Assembly (NCBI RefSeq): GCF_039528515.1
Contig: NZ_BAAALT010000076.1
Location: forward strand, 59,206 to 123,205
DNA from: Luedemannella flava
GTDB taxonomy: Bacteria; Actinomycetota; Actinomycetes; Mycobacteriales; Micromonosporaceae
DNA length: 64,000 bases
Direction: 5' to 3'
In this document: positions 43,083-50,617 of the stretch, in pieces
Position numbering within the stretch: position 1 is the first letter of the stretch
Layout of the letters: the number at the start of each line of letters is the position of its first letter
Translations under genes and position numbers: made by a program
Notes under the pieces: model-generated
Told to the model about the DNA's origin: nothing
Databases searched by the model: none
What the model saw: the letters and a program-made list of their open reading frames with translations, nothing else

Positions 43083-43092
43083 TTATCGATAA
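43083..43092. promoter_or_regulatory. Candidate LacI-family operator (regulator side)
   Basis: TTATCGATAA, a perfect palindrome with a central CG, 90 bases upstream of the LacI start in an AT-rich patch. Likely autoregulation. It shares TTTA-k-CGATAA with the importer-side site when one flanking T is included. Confidence 0.5.
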
Positions 43093-43181
43093 TATAACGG
43101 CGCCCCCGCGGTGTGGCCGGGCGGCGAGCGTCTCGTCAGAGGTTGCTGGGCTGGCAGAACGTCGGGGACAGGAGGATACAC

Positions 43182-44192
43182 ATGGCGAGGGTGAGGATGG
43201 CGGACGTCGCCCGTGAGGCGGGCGTCTCGGTCATGACCGTGTCGAACGTCCTCAACGAGCGCCTCCCGGTCAACGAGCCGACGCGTGCCCGTGTCATGGC
43301 CGCCGTCGAGGCTCTGGGGTACGAGGTCAACCTGACCGCGCGACACCTGCGCGCGGGACGGACCGACACCGTCGCCTTCATCGTGCCCAGCTTCCACGAC
43401 TACTTCGGTGAGGTCGCCGACAAGATCGCGCCGCTGATCGAGGCTGAGGGGCGGCACCTCGTCCTTGAGCGGACGAGCGCCAGCCCGGAGCATGAGATGG
43501 CGGCGCTGAGCGTCGCGCGACTCCAGTTCTACGACGGCGTCCTGCTGTCCGTCGTCGGCCTCGACCGCGACCAGTTGGACCGCGTGCGTACGTCCAAGCC
43601 GATCGTGCTGCTCGGCGAGCGTGACGTGCCCGACCGCTTCAACCACGTGCGGCTGGCGAACGAAGAGGGCGCCCGCCTTGCGACGGCGCACATGATCGAG
43701 CACGGCTCGCGGCGCATCCTTGCGCTGGGCTGCACGTTCGACACCGCGCACATGATGTCGTCGGACCGCCGCATCGGCTGGGAGCGCGCATTTCGCGATG
43801 CCGGCCTCGACGTCGACGCACGCTATGTGGTGCCCGTCTCCACCTACACGTCGGCGGCCGCACGTGATGCCCTGCGCCACGTCATCGCGTCCGATCTGCC
43901 CTTCGACGGCGTCTTCGCCGTCACCGACGTCGTCGCGCTCGGCGCCGTCGCGGCCCTGGCAGAGAGCGGGCTTCGGGTGCCCGTCGACGTCCAGCTCGCC
44001 GGGTTCGACAACATCGACATGGCGAGCTTCGTCCCGCCTGGCCTCACTTCCGTCGACGCGAACCATGAAGGTGTCGCTGAGACCGCGGTGGGTCTGCTGC
44101 GCCGGCAGATGGCGGGCTGGACCGGCCCGGCTGAGCACGTCGTCACGCCCGTCCGTCTCGTGGTGCGTGGCTCCACCCGCGGTGGCGCGTAG
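43182..44192 (+). CDS. LacI-family transcriptional regulator
   Basis: Repressor of 336 residues. The N-terminal helix-turn-helix reads VRMADVAREAGVSVMTVSNV and LNERLPVNEPTRARV; a hinge helix and a periplasmic-binding-protein-like sensor domain follow (about 62-336; TDTVAFIVPSFHDYFGEVAD, AVTDVVALGAVAALAESGLR, LAGFDNIDMASFVPPGLTSV). The ATG at 43182 has AGGAGG upstream. It precedes the GH51-GH43-GH39 genes and is divergent from the importer, so it probably controls both with a pentose oligosaccharide as inducer. The effector is inferred. Confidence 0.92.
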   Translation: MARVRMADVAREAGVSVMTVSNVLNERLPVNEPTRARVMAAVEALGYEVNLTARHLRAGRTDTVAFIVPSFHDYFGEVADKIAPLIEAEGRHLVLERTSASPEHEMAALSVARLQFYDGVLLSVVGLDRDQLDRVRTSKPIVLLGERDVPDRFNHVRLANEEGARLATAHMIEHGSRRILALGCTFDTAHMMSSDRRIGWERAFRDAGLDVDARYVVPVSTYTSAAARDALRHVIASDLPFDGVFAVTDVVALGAVAALAESGLRVPVDVQLAGFDNIDMASFVPPGLTSVDANHEGVAETAVGLLRRQMAGWTGPAEHVVTPVRLVVRGSTRGGA

Positions 44193-44310
44193 GGCCCACC
44201 GAGCTCGGCGACGAGCACACGGTGACAGCGATCCCCTTCTCGACCTGGGGCAGCCGCGCCCCCGGCCCGACGCGGGTCTGGCTTCCGCGAGCTCCTCGCT
44301 GAGGCCCGCA

Positions 44311-45867
44311 ATGACGGAACACGCAACTGATGGGAAGACAATGACGACGACCACGACCGCAGTGATCGACCTCGACCTGCCCGGCGCCACGATCAGCCGG
44401 CACGTGTACGGACACTTCGCCGAGCACCTGGGGCGGTGCATCTACGGCGGGTTCTGGGTGGGTGAGGACTCGCCGGTCGCGAACGTGCGGGGCATCCGCT
44501 CGGACGTGGTCGAGGCGTTACGGGCGATCTCGATCCCGAACCTGCGCTGGCCGGGCGGCTGTTTCGCCGACGACTACCACTGGCGTGACGGCATCGGCCC
44601 GCGCGGGAGCCGCCCGCGGATGGTCAACTCGCACTGGGGCGACGTGGTGGAGGACAACGCGTTCGGCACGCACGAGTTCATGGACCTGTGCGAGCTGCTC
44701 GGTGCGGACCCGTACGTGTCGGGGAACGTGGGGTCCGGGTCGGTGGCGGAGATGTCGGACTGGGTGGAGTACCTGACCCGGGCGGACGACTCACCGATGG
44801 CGGCGTTGCGGCGGGCGAACGGGCGCGAGCAGCCGTGGCGGGTGCCGTTCTGGGGCCTGGGCAACGAGGCGTGGGGCTGCGGCGGCAACCTGCGTGCCGA
44901 GCAGTTCGCCTCGCTGGCCCGGCAGTACGCGACCTACACCCGCAACCACGGCGGCAACCTGCTGTACCGGATCGCGGCGGGCGCGAACGGGGACGACCTG
45001 CACTGGACCGAGACGCTGCTGCGCTCGTTCGACGACCTGGCGGCGGACCCGGCCGGGTCGGCGGGCCCGTTCCAGGCCGTGTCGCTGCACTACTACACGA
45101 TGGCCGGGTCGTGGTCGGACAAGGGTGACGCCACCGGGTTCAGCACCGACGAGTGGTACGTGACCATGGCCCGCGCCCGGCGCATGGAGGAGCTGCTCAC
45201 CCGGCACTCCACGGTCATGGACCGCTACGACCCGCACCGCAAGGTCGGCCTGGTCGTGGACGAGTGGGGCACGTGGTGGAACGTGGAGAAGGGCACCAAC
45301 CCCGGGTTCCTGTACCAGCAGAACACGCTGCGCGACGCCCTGGTCGCCGCCGTGCATTTCGACGCGTTCCACCGTCACGCCGAGCGCGTGGTCATGGCGA
45401 ACATCGCCCAGACCGTCAACGTGCTGCAGGCCATGATCCTCACCGACCCCGACACCGGGGCGCTCGTGCTCACCCCGACGTACCACGTCTTCGCCATGAA
45501 CACCGGCCACCACGACGCCGCCGCACTCGCGGTGCACCTGCGCGACGTCGAGACCCGCGCCGTCGACGCGACCGAACTGCCGCTGATCTCGGCGTCCGCG
45601 TCGGTCAAGGGCGACACCGCCCTGGTCTCGCTGTCCAACCTCGACGCCGAGACGGACCGCACCCTCGTCCTGGACCTGCGCGGCCGCGATGTCGTCGGGC
45701 ACACCGCGCGGGTGCTGACCGCCACCGCGCTCGACGCGCACAACACCCCCGGACAGCTCGACGCCGTCGCCCCCACCGACCATGCCGGCGTGCGCCCCCA
45801 CCCCCGCGGGCTCGAGGTCGACCTGCCCGCCCACGCCTACGTCACCGTGGCGCTCGCGCTGCGCTGA
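44311..45867 (+). CDS. GH51 alpha-L-arabinofuranosidase
   Basis: Cytoplasmic enzyme of 518 residues that removes arabinofuranosyl side chains from arabinan or arabinoxylan fragments. HVYGHFAEHLGRCIYGGFW and NLRWPGGCFADDYHWRDGIG are GH51 hallmarks. The acid/base is E186 in WGLGNEAWG and the nucleophile E318 in VVDEWGTWW. The barrel is followed by a C-terminal beta-sandwich (about 400-518). No signal peptide. ATG at 44311 (GAGG upstream) is used; ATG at 44341 is possible. Its stop overlaps the GH43 start (TGATGA). Confidence 0.93.
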   Translation: MTEHATDGKTMTTTTTAVIDLDLPGATISRHVYGHFAEHLGRCIYGGFWVGEDSPVANVRGIRSDVVEALRAISIPNLRWPGGCFADDYHWRDGIGPRGSRPRMVNSHWGDVVEDNAFGTHEFMDLCELLGADPYVSGNVGSGSVAEMSDWVEYLTRADDSPMAALRRANGREQPWRVPFWGLGNEAWGCGGNLRAEQFASLARQYATYTRNHGGNLLYRIAAGANGDDLHWTETLLRSFDDLAADPAGSAGPFQAVSLHYYTMAGSWSDKGDATGFSTDEWYVTMARARRMEELLTRHSTVMDRYDPHRKVGLVVDEWGTWWNVEKGTNPGFLYQQNTLRDALVAAVHFDAFHRHAERVVMANIAQTVNVLQAMILTDPDTGALVLTPTYHVFAMNTGHHDAAALAVHLRDVETRAVDATELPLISASASVKGDTALVSLSNLDAETDRTLVLDLRGRDVVGHTARVLTATALDAHNTPGQLDAVAPTDHAGVRPHPRGLEVDLPAHAYVTVALALR

Positions 45868-47483
45868 TGAACCCGGTCATCTTCGCTGACGTGCCCGACC
45901 CGGACGTCGTCTTCGACGGCCGGTGCTACTACATGGTCAGCACGACGATGTACTTCGCGCCGAGCGTCCCGATCATGCGCTCGAGCGACCTGGTGCACTG
46001 GTCCATCGCCGGGTACACCGCGGCGATCCTCGACGACACGGACGCGCTGGCGCTGCGCAACGGCCAGGACGCCTACGGCCAGGGCAGCTGGGCAGCGAGC
46101 ATCAGGTTCCATGACGGGACCTACCACGTATCGGTCGGCAGCCTCACCACGCAGCGGACGTACATCTACTCGACTCCGGACATCGAGCGCGGGCCGTGGC
46201 GCAGGTCGGTGCTCGACGGGTACGCCCACGATCAGTCGCTGCTGTTCGACGGCGACGACGTCTGGCTTGTCTACGGTGGCGGGTCGATCGACCTGCGCAG
46301 GCTGCGCCGGCACGACGACGGGACGTTCGCGTGGGACGGCCCGGCGACGCGGCTCGTCGACGACGCCAACGTCGACCAGACCAGCGGCCTGAACGCCGAG
46401 GGCGCTCACGCGTACAGGATCGGGGATTTTTACTACGTCTTCATGATCGAGTGGCCGTCGGGTGGCCTTCGCCAGCAGGTGCTGTGGCGGTCGACGTCAC
46501 TGACGCCGCAGTCGGCGGGCGGCGTGTGGGAGGGCAGGGTCGTGCTCAGCCAGGGCGTGACGGTTGCGGGCCGACCCGGAACCGGCGTGGCCCAGGGTGG
46601 CGTCGTCCAGACGTCCGACGGGCGGTGGTACGCCATGCTGTTCCAGGACGAGGGCCCGCTGGGTCGTTCGCCTCAGCTCGTCGGCGTGACCTGGGACGAC
46701 GACGGGTGGCCGGTGTTCGCTCTCCATCCTCAAGCGCCCGCGCGGACGCCTGGTGACGGGGCCGCCGTGGTCGCCTCGGACGACTTCGACAACCTCGGCG
46801 AGCGCGCGGGCCACTGGAACACCGCGAACACGGACCACCTAACTGAGTCCGCCGAGAACGCGTGGAACGGGTCGAACCTGGGGCTGCAGTGGCAGTGGAA
46901 CCACAACCCGGACAACCGGTTCTGGTCGCTCACCGAGCGGCCCGGACACCTGCGGCTGACCACGGGCAGCGTCGCGTCGGGCATCCTCGACGCGCGCAAC
47001 ACGCTCACCCAACGCACGCTCGGACCCACGAGCTCCGGCACCATCTCGCTGGACGTCTCCCACATGAAGGACGGGGACGTCGCAGGCATCTCCGCCTACC
47101 AGCGCACGTACGGGTACATCGCCGTGACGATGGAGGGCGGGACCAGGAGCCTGGTGATGCGCCGGGCGGGCGTTGACGGCGTCATCGCCTTCACCAGTGC
47201 ACCGGTGCCGCTGCGGGCGGACGTCGTCTACCTGCGCGCGGACGTCGACTTCCGGGACGCCGTCGATACGGCGTGGTTCGCGTACTCGTACGACGGCGGC
47301 AACTGGACGAGGCTGGGCGACACCGTGCGGATGCGGTACGACCTCGCGCACTTCACCGGGTACCGGTTCGCGATCTTCAACTACGCCACCGCCGAGCCCG
47401 GGGGATACGTCGACGTGGACTGGTTCCGGGTCAGCGACACCACCGGTACCCACCGACAGACCGAAGGAGCTGTCCATGACTGA
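45867..47483 (+). CDS. GH43 beta-xylosidase/arabinofuranosidase with C-terminal DUF1349-like domain
   Basis: Enzyme of 538 residues. The N-terminal five-bladed propeller (1-310) has the GH43 triad: general base in VPDPDVVFDGRCYYMV (D11 or D13), pKa-modulating D122 in YAHDQSLL, and acid E178 in LNAEGAHAYRIG. A C-terminal beta-sandwich (about 325-530; FDNLGERAGHWNTANTD, DVDWFRVSD) is the usual GH43 accessory domain. No signal peptide, so it acts on imported oligosaccharides. It overlaps GH51 at its start and GH39 at its end by eight bases, a tightly coupled set. Confidence 0.92.
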   Translation: MNPVIFADVPDPDVVFDGRCYYMVSTTMYFAPSVPIMRSSDLVHWSIAGYTAAILDDTDALALRNGQDAYGQGSWAASIRFHDGTYHVSVGSLTTQRTYIYSTPDIERGPWRRSVLDGYAHDQSLLFDGDDVWLVYGGGSIDLRRLRRHDDGTFAWDGPATRLVDDANVDQTSGLNAEGAHAYRIGDFYYVFMIEWPSGGLRQQVLWRSTSLTPQSAGGVWEGRVVLSQGVTVAGRPGTGVAQGGVVQTSDGRWYAMLFQDEGPLGRSPQLVGVTWDDDGWPVFALHPQAPARTPGDGAAVVASDDFDNLGERAGHWNTANTDHLTESAENAWNGSNLGLQWQWNHNPDNRFWSLTERPGHLRLTTGSVASGILDARNTLTQRTLGPTSSGTISLDVSHMKDGDVAGISAYQRTYGYIAVTMEGGTRSLVMRRAGVDGVIAFTSAPVPLRADVVYLRADVDFRDAVDTAWFAYSYDGGNWTRLGDTVRMRYDLAHFTGYRFAIFNYATAEPGGYVDVDWFRVSDTTGTHRQTEGAVHD

Positions 47484-49134
47484 GCAGGCGACGTCAGCCC
47501 TGCTGATCGACGGACAGGCACCCGCCGAGGTGCCGCTGCATCACGTGTGGAACGAGTGCGTCGGTGCCGGCCGCGCGAACGAGGCGTTGCGGGCGGACTG
47601 GCAGGCGCACTTCCGTGAGGCGGTCGGGGTGCTGGGCGCGCGTTACGTGCGCTTCCACGGCCTGTTCCACGACGACATGTTCGTGTACCGGACGGACTAC
47701 GGCGGCGGCTTCGGCCCGAACCAGCCGCTGCCCGAGCCGGTCTACACCTTCGCGTACGTCGACAAGGTGTTCGACGCGATCCTCGACGCCGGCGCCCGCC
47801 CGTTCGTCGAGCTCGGGTTCATGCCCCGTGGGCTCGCCACACAGACCGAGACCCTCTTCTGGTGGAAGGCGCACTGCAGCCCGCCGAAGGAGATGAGTCG
47901 CTGGGTCGAGCTGGTCGACACGACGGTGCGGCACTGGATCGACCGGTACGGGATCGACGAGGTGCGGCAGTGGCCCTTCGAGGTCTGGAACGAGCCGAAC
48001 CTCGTGCCGAACTTCTGGACCGGAACGCGCACCCAGTACTTCGAGCTGTACGAGGCGACCGCACAGGCGATCAAGGCGATCGACCCGCAGCTGCGGGTCG
48101 GTGGCCCGTCGACAAGCGTGTTCGTCCCGGACGCCCGCTACGGCGGGGAGTGGCACGACCGGTCGCTCGAGGTCGAGACCGCGGTAGCCGCCGACCCGGA
48201 CGAGCTCGACTGGCAGCCGGTGTGGATCCGCGAGTTCATCGAGTACTGCGCGCAGCGGGGGGTGCCCATCGACTTCCTGTCGACGCACCTGTACCCGACC
48301 GACTACGCGGCGGACTCGCTGGGCAACGTCAGCGCGATCACGCGTCACAAGGACGCCACCTATGACGACCTGCGGCTGATGCGTAAGATCATCAAGGACA
48401 GCCCCTACCCGGACGCCGAGCTGCACATCACCGAGTGGTCGACCTCGCCGTCGAGCCGCGACGCGATCCACGACACGCTCTTCGCCGCCGCGTACATCGT
48501 CCGGGCGTTCCTCAAGGGCGCGTCGCTGGCCGACTCGATCTCCTACTGGACCTTCACCGACGTGTTCGAGGAGGGCGGCGGCGGCATCGGCCCCTTCCAC
48601 GGAGGCTTCGGGTTCGTCAACGAGAACGGCCTGCACAAGCCGACGTTCCACGCGATGGCCATGCTCCACCGCCTCGGTGACCGCCTCCTGGCCGAGCTGC
48701 CCGACGGCGCCATCACCCGCTCGTCCGCGACGGGTGACGTGTCGGCCATCTTCTACAACTACCCCGCCGAGATGGGCACGACGGGGCTCGCGTCCCGCAA
48801 CAGCTACGCCGAGACGCGAGCCCTCGCCGGGATGGGCCCCGAGCGCCGCGTCCGGCACCGGGTCGAGGGGCTGCGCCCGGGCACCGAACTCACCGTGGAG
48901 ATCCTCGACTGGGAGCACGGGAACGTCGCCGAGGCCTGGTACCAGATGGGCGCCCCGCTCAACATCACGCGGGAACAGACCGCCGAGCTGCGCCACGTCG
49001 CCGACGGCCTCCACCGCGCCCCGCTGACCGTCGGCGACGACGGCGTCCTCGACATCGACCTCACGCTGCCCGGCTGGGCGGTCGCCTCGGTCGCGCCGAC
49101 GCTCCCCGGCCGCCAGCGCCGGATCGGGGGGTGA
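47476..49134 (+). CDS. GH39 beta-xylosidase
   Basis: Intracellular enzyme of 552 residues. EVPLHHVWNECVGAGRANEA and YVRFHGLFHDDMFVYR are GH39 N-terminal landmarks. The acid/base is E173 in FEVWNEPNL and the nucleophile E320 in LHITEWSTS. The C-terminal beta-sandwich spans about 450-552. The ATG at 47476 has AAGGAG upstream and lies inside the end of the GH43 gene. With GH51 and GH43 it would reduce arabinoxylo-oligosaccharides to monomers. A hairpin terminator follows. Confidence 0.93.
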   Translation: MTEQATSALLIDGQAPAEVPLHHVWNECVGAGRANEALRADWQAHFREAVGVLGARYVRFHGLFHDDMFVYRTDYGGGFGPNQPLPEPVYTFAYVDKVFDAILDAGARPFVELGFMPRGLATQTETLFWWKAHCSPPKEMSRWVELVDTTVRHWIDRYGIDEVRQWPFEVWNEPNLVPNFWTGTRTQYFELYEATAQAIKAIDPQLRVGGPSTSVFVPDARYGGEWHDRSLEVETAVAADPDELDWQPVWIREFIEYCAQRGVPIDFLSTHLYPTDYAADSLGNVSAITRHKDATYDDLRLMRKIIKDSPYPDAELHITEWSTSPSSRDAIHDTLFAAAYIVRAFLKGASLADSISYWTFTDVFEEGGGGIGPFHGGFGFVNENGLHKPTFHAMAMLHRLGDRLLAELPDGAITRSSATGDVSAIFYNYPAEMGTTGLASRNSYAETRALAGMGPERRVRHRVEGLRPGTELTVEILDWEHGNVAEAWYQMGAPLNITREQTAELRHVADGLHRAPLTVGDDGVLDIDLTLPGWAVASVAPTLPGRQRRIGG

Positions 49135-49183
49135 CGTTGCCCCGGTAGCCCGGACGGGTTGGCCGGACCGGCCGGGCAACGTC
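49133..49183 (+). terminator. Hairpin terminator after the GH51-GH43-GH39 operon
   Basis: GACGTTGCCC (49133-49142) pairs with GGGCAACGTC (49174-49183), with partly complementary GC-rich sequence between. It begins within the GH39 stop codon region. No T-run, as is usual in this GC-rich DNA. Confidence 0.6.
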
Positions 49184-49337
49184 AGACCACCTGAGCATGG
49201 TCCATGGTGTCCAGCTACGCGATGCCCGTCCGCCCCGGCACTCGACTGGTGCGGCCGATCTGTGCCAGGAGTGGTCCAACCGGCGGTGTTGGGGGCTCAT
49301 ACGGTCGGTGCACGTCAACAGATCGAAGGGATGCGAC

Positions 49338-50537
49338 GTGCACAACACCGACCAGCACAGCCGGCCGCGCCGGTGGCGGCGACTGCTCGCGCGCGGCAGC
49401 GCCGCCCTTGTCGCGGTCGTCACGGGAGTCGTAGCGATGATCTCCGGGGCGGGCCCGGCCGCCGCGGCCGCGCCGACCTGGTGGCAGATCGGCACCGGCC
49501 ACGCGTTCACCTGCGGCATCCAGGCCGGGGGATCGCTGTGGTGCTGGGGCATCAATGACCACGGCAACCTCGGCGTCGGCGACACCGACCGGCGCGACCG
49601 ACCGACCCGGGTCGGCACGAGCTACGCCTGGGTCCAGCTGACCGTGAACACCTACTCCGTGTGCGCGACCAACACCTCCGGTCGCGCGTACTGCTGGGGT
49701 TCGAACTACAACGGCACGCTGGGTGTGAACAGCTCCGCGGTGTGGGTGACCACTCCCACGGAGCTGAAGGGCGGCATCAGCTGGGACGTTCTGTCAATGG
49801 GCAGCGAGCACACGTGCGGCATCGCCAACCATGCCCTCTACTGCTGGGGCGCCAACGACTGGGGCCAGCTCGGCCATGGCAATGAGAACAACATCGTCAC
49901 GACCCCGACCCGTGTGGGCACCGACAGCGACTGGCTCTCAGTGAGCGCGGGCAGCATGCACACCTGTGCTCTCAAGCTGACCGGCGCCCGGTACTGCTGG
50001 GGCAACAACAACCACGGTCGGCTCGGCTTGGGTGACACGGAACAGCGCAACAGCCCGACGCCGGCCGGCCCGGCGGACGGCGTCTGGTCGAGCATCAAGG
50101 GCGGCAGTGCCCACACCTGCGCCATCAACCGCGCCCACGAGCTCTACTGCTGGGGCACCAACTATGACGGCGAGCTCGGCGTCGGCGACAGAGAGGACCG
50201 CAGCCTGCCGACCCGGGTGGGTTCGCAGGCGAACTGGGCGTCCGTGTCGCCGTCCCCGAACTTCTCCAGCCACAGGACGTGCGGGCTGAAGACCGACGGG
50301 ACCCGGTTCTGCTGGGGCAGCAACTATGCCGGCCAGTTGGGCCTCAACGACACGGTGATCCGCGTGTCGCCGACGCAGTGGCGCAACGAGGCGAAGTGGG
50401 CGTCGGTTGCCCCGGGGACCTACCACTCCTGCGGCATCCGCGTCGACAGCACCCTGTACTGCTGGGGCCGCAACAGCGGAGGTGAACTCGGCCTCGGCGA
50501 CCTGACCGACCGCTGGCTCCCGACACAGGTGGTCTGA
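49338..50537 (+). CDS. Secreted seven-bladed RCC1-like beta-propeller with paired cysteines
   Basis: Secreted protein of 399 residues. The N-terminus has RPRRWRRLLARGS, a long hydrophobic segment and AAAAA, a signal peptide. The rest is seven repeats of about 50 residues, each containing CWGxNxxGxLGxGD, as in RCC1 propellers. Each blade also has a C-x8/9-C pair (e.g. CGIQAGGSLWC, CALKLTGARYC), 14 cysteines in all, probably forming one disulfide per blade. No catalytic motif; a binding role is likely. GTG at 49338 with GAAGGGA upstream is chosen. Confidence 0.82.
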   Translation: MHNTDQHSRPRRWRRLLARGSAALVAVVTGVVAMISGAGPAAAAAPTWWQIGTGHAFTCGIQAGGSLWCWGINDHGNLGVGDTDRRDRPTRVGTSYAWVQLTVNTYSVCATNTSGRAYCWGSNYNGTLGVNSSAVWVTTPTELKGGISWDVLSMGSEHTCGIANHALYCWGANDWGQLGHGNENNIVTTPTRVGTDSDWLSVSAGSMHTCALKLTGARYCWGNNNHGRLGLGDTEQRNSPTPAGPADGVWSSIKGGSAHTCAINRAHELYCWGTNYDGELGVGDREDRSLPTRVGSQANWASVSPSPNFSSHRTCGLKTDGTRFCWGSNYAGQLGLNDTVIRVSPTQWRNEAKWASVAPGTYHSCGIRVDSTLYCWGRNSGGELGLGDLTDRWLPTQVV

Positions 50538-50555
50538 CCAGGATCGACGGCGAGT

Positions 50556-50594
50556 GAGCTGACCCCGCGCGGCGCCGCCGCGCGGGGTCAGCTC
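50556..50594 (+). terminator. Hairpin terminator after the RCC1-like gene
   Basis: Perfect 18-bp inverted repeat (50556-50573 with 50577-50594), loop GCC, 18 bases after the stop codon. It lies only 23 bases before the LuxR-type gene, so that gene's promoter must overlap it or the regulator has a very short leader. Confidence 0.8.
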
Positions 50595-50617
50595 GCTGTC
50601 GGTGACGTCGATGTAGC

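Larger units (their letters stand above)
42638..43181. promoter_or_regulatory. Divergent control region between importer and lacI genes
   Basis: 544 bases with no convincing gene. A rightward frame ending near 42965 (REVTIDVPGDGQVRIRRRVS) might be a gene tail but has no start or known family. Two AT-rich palindromes, otherwise rare here, lie at 42743-42754 and 43083-43092 and share the form TTTAkCGATAA, suggesting sites for the LacI regulator encoded at 43182. Confidence 0.55.
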
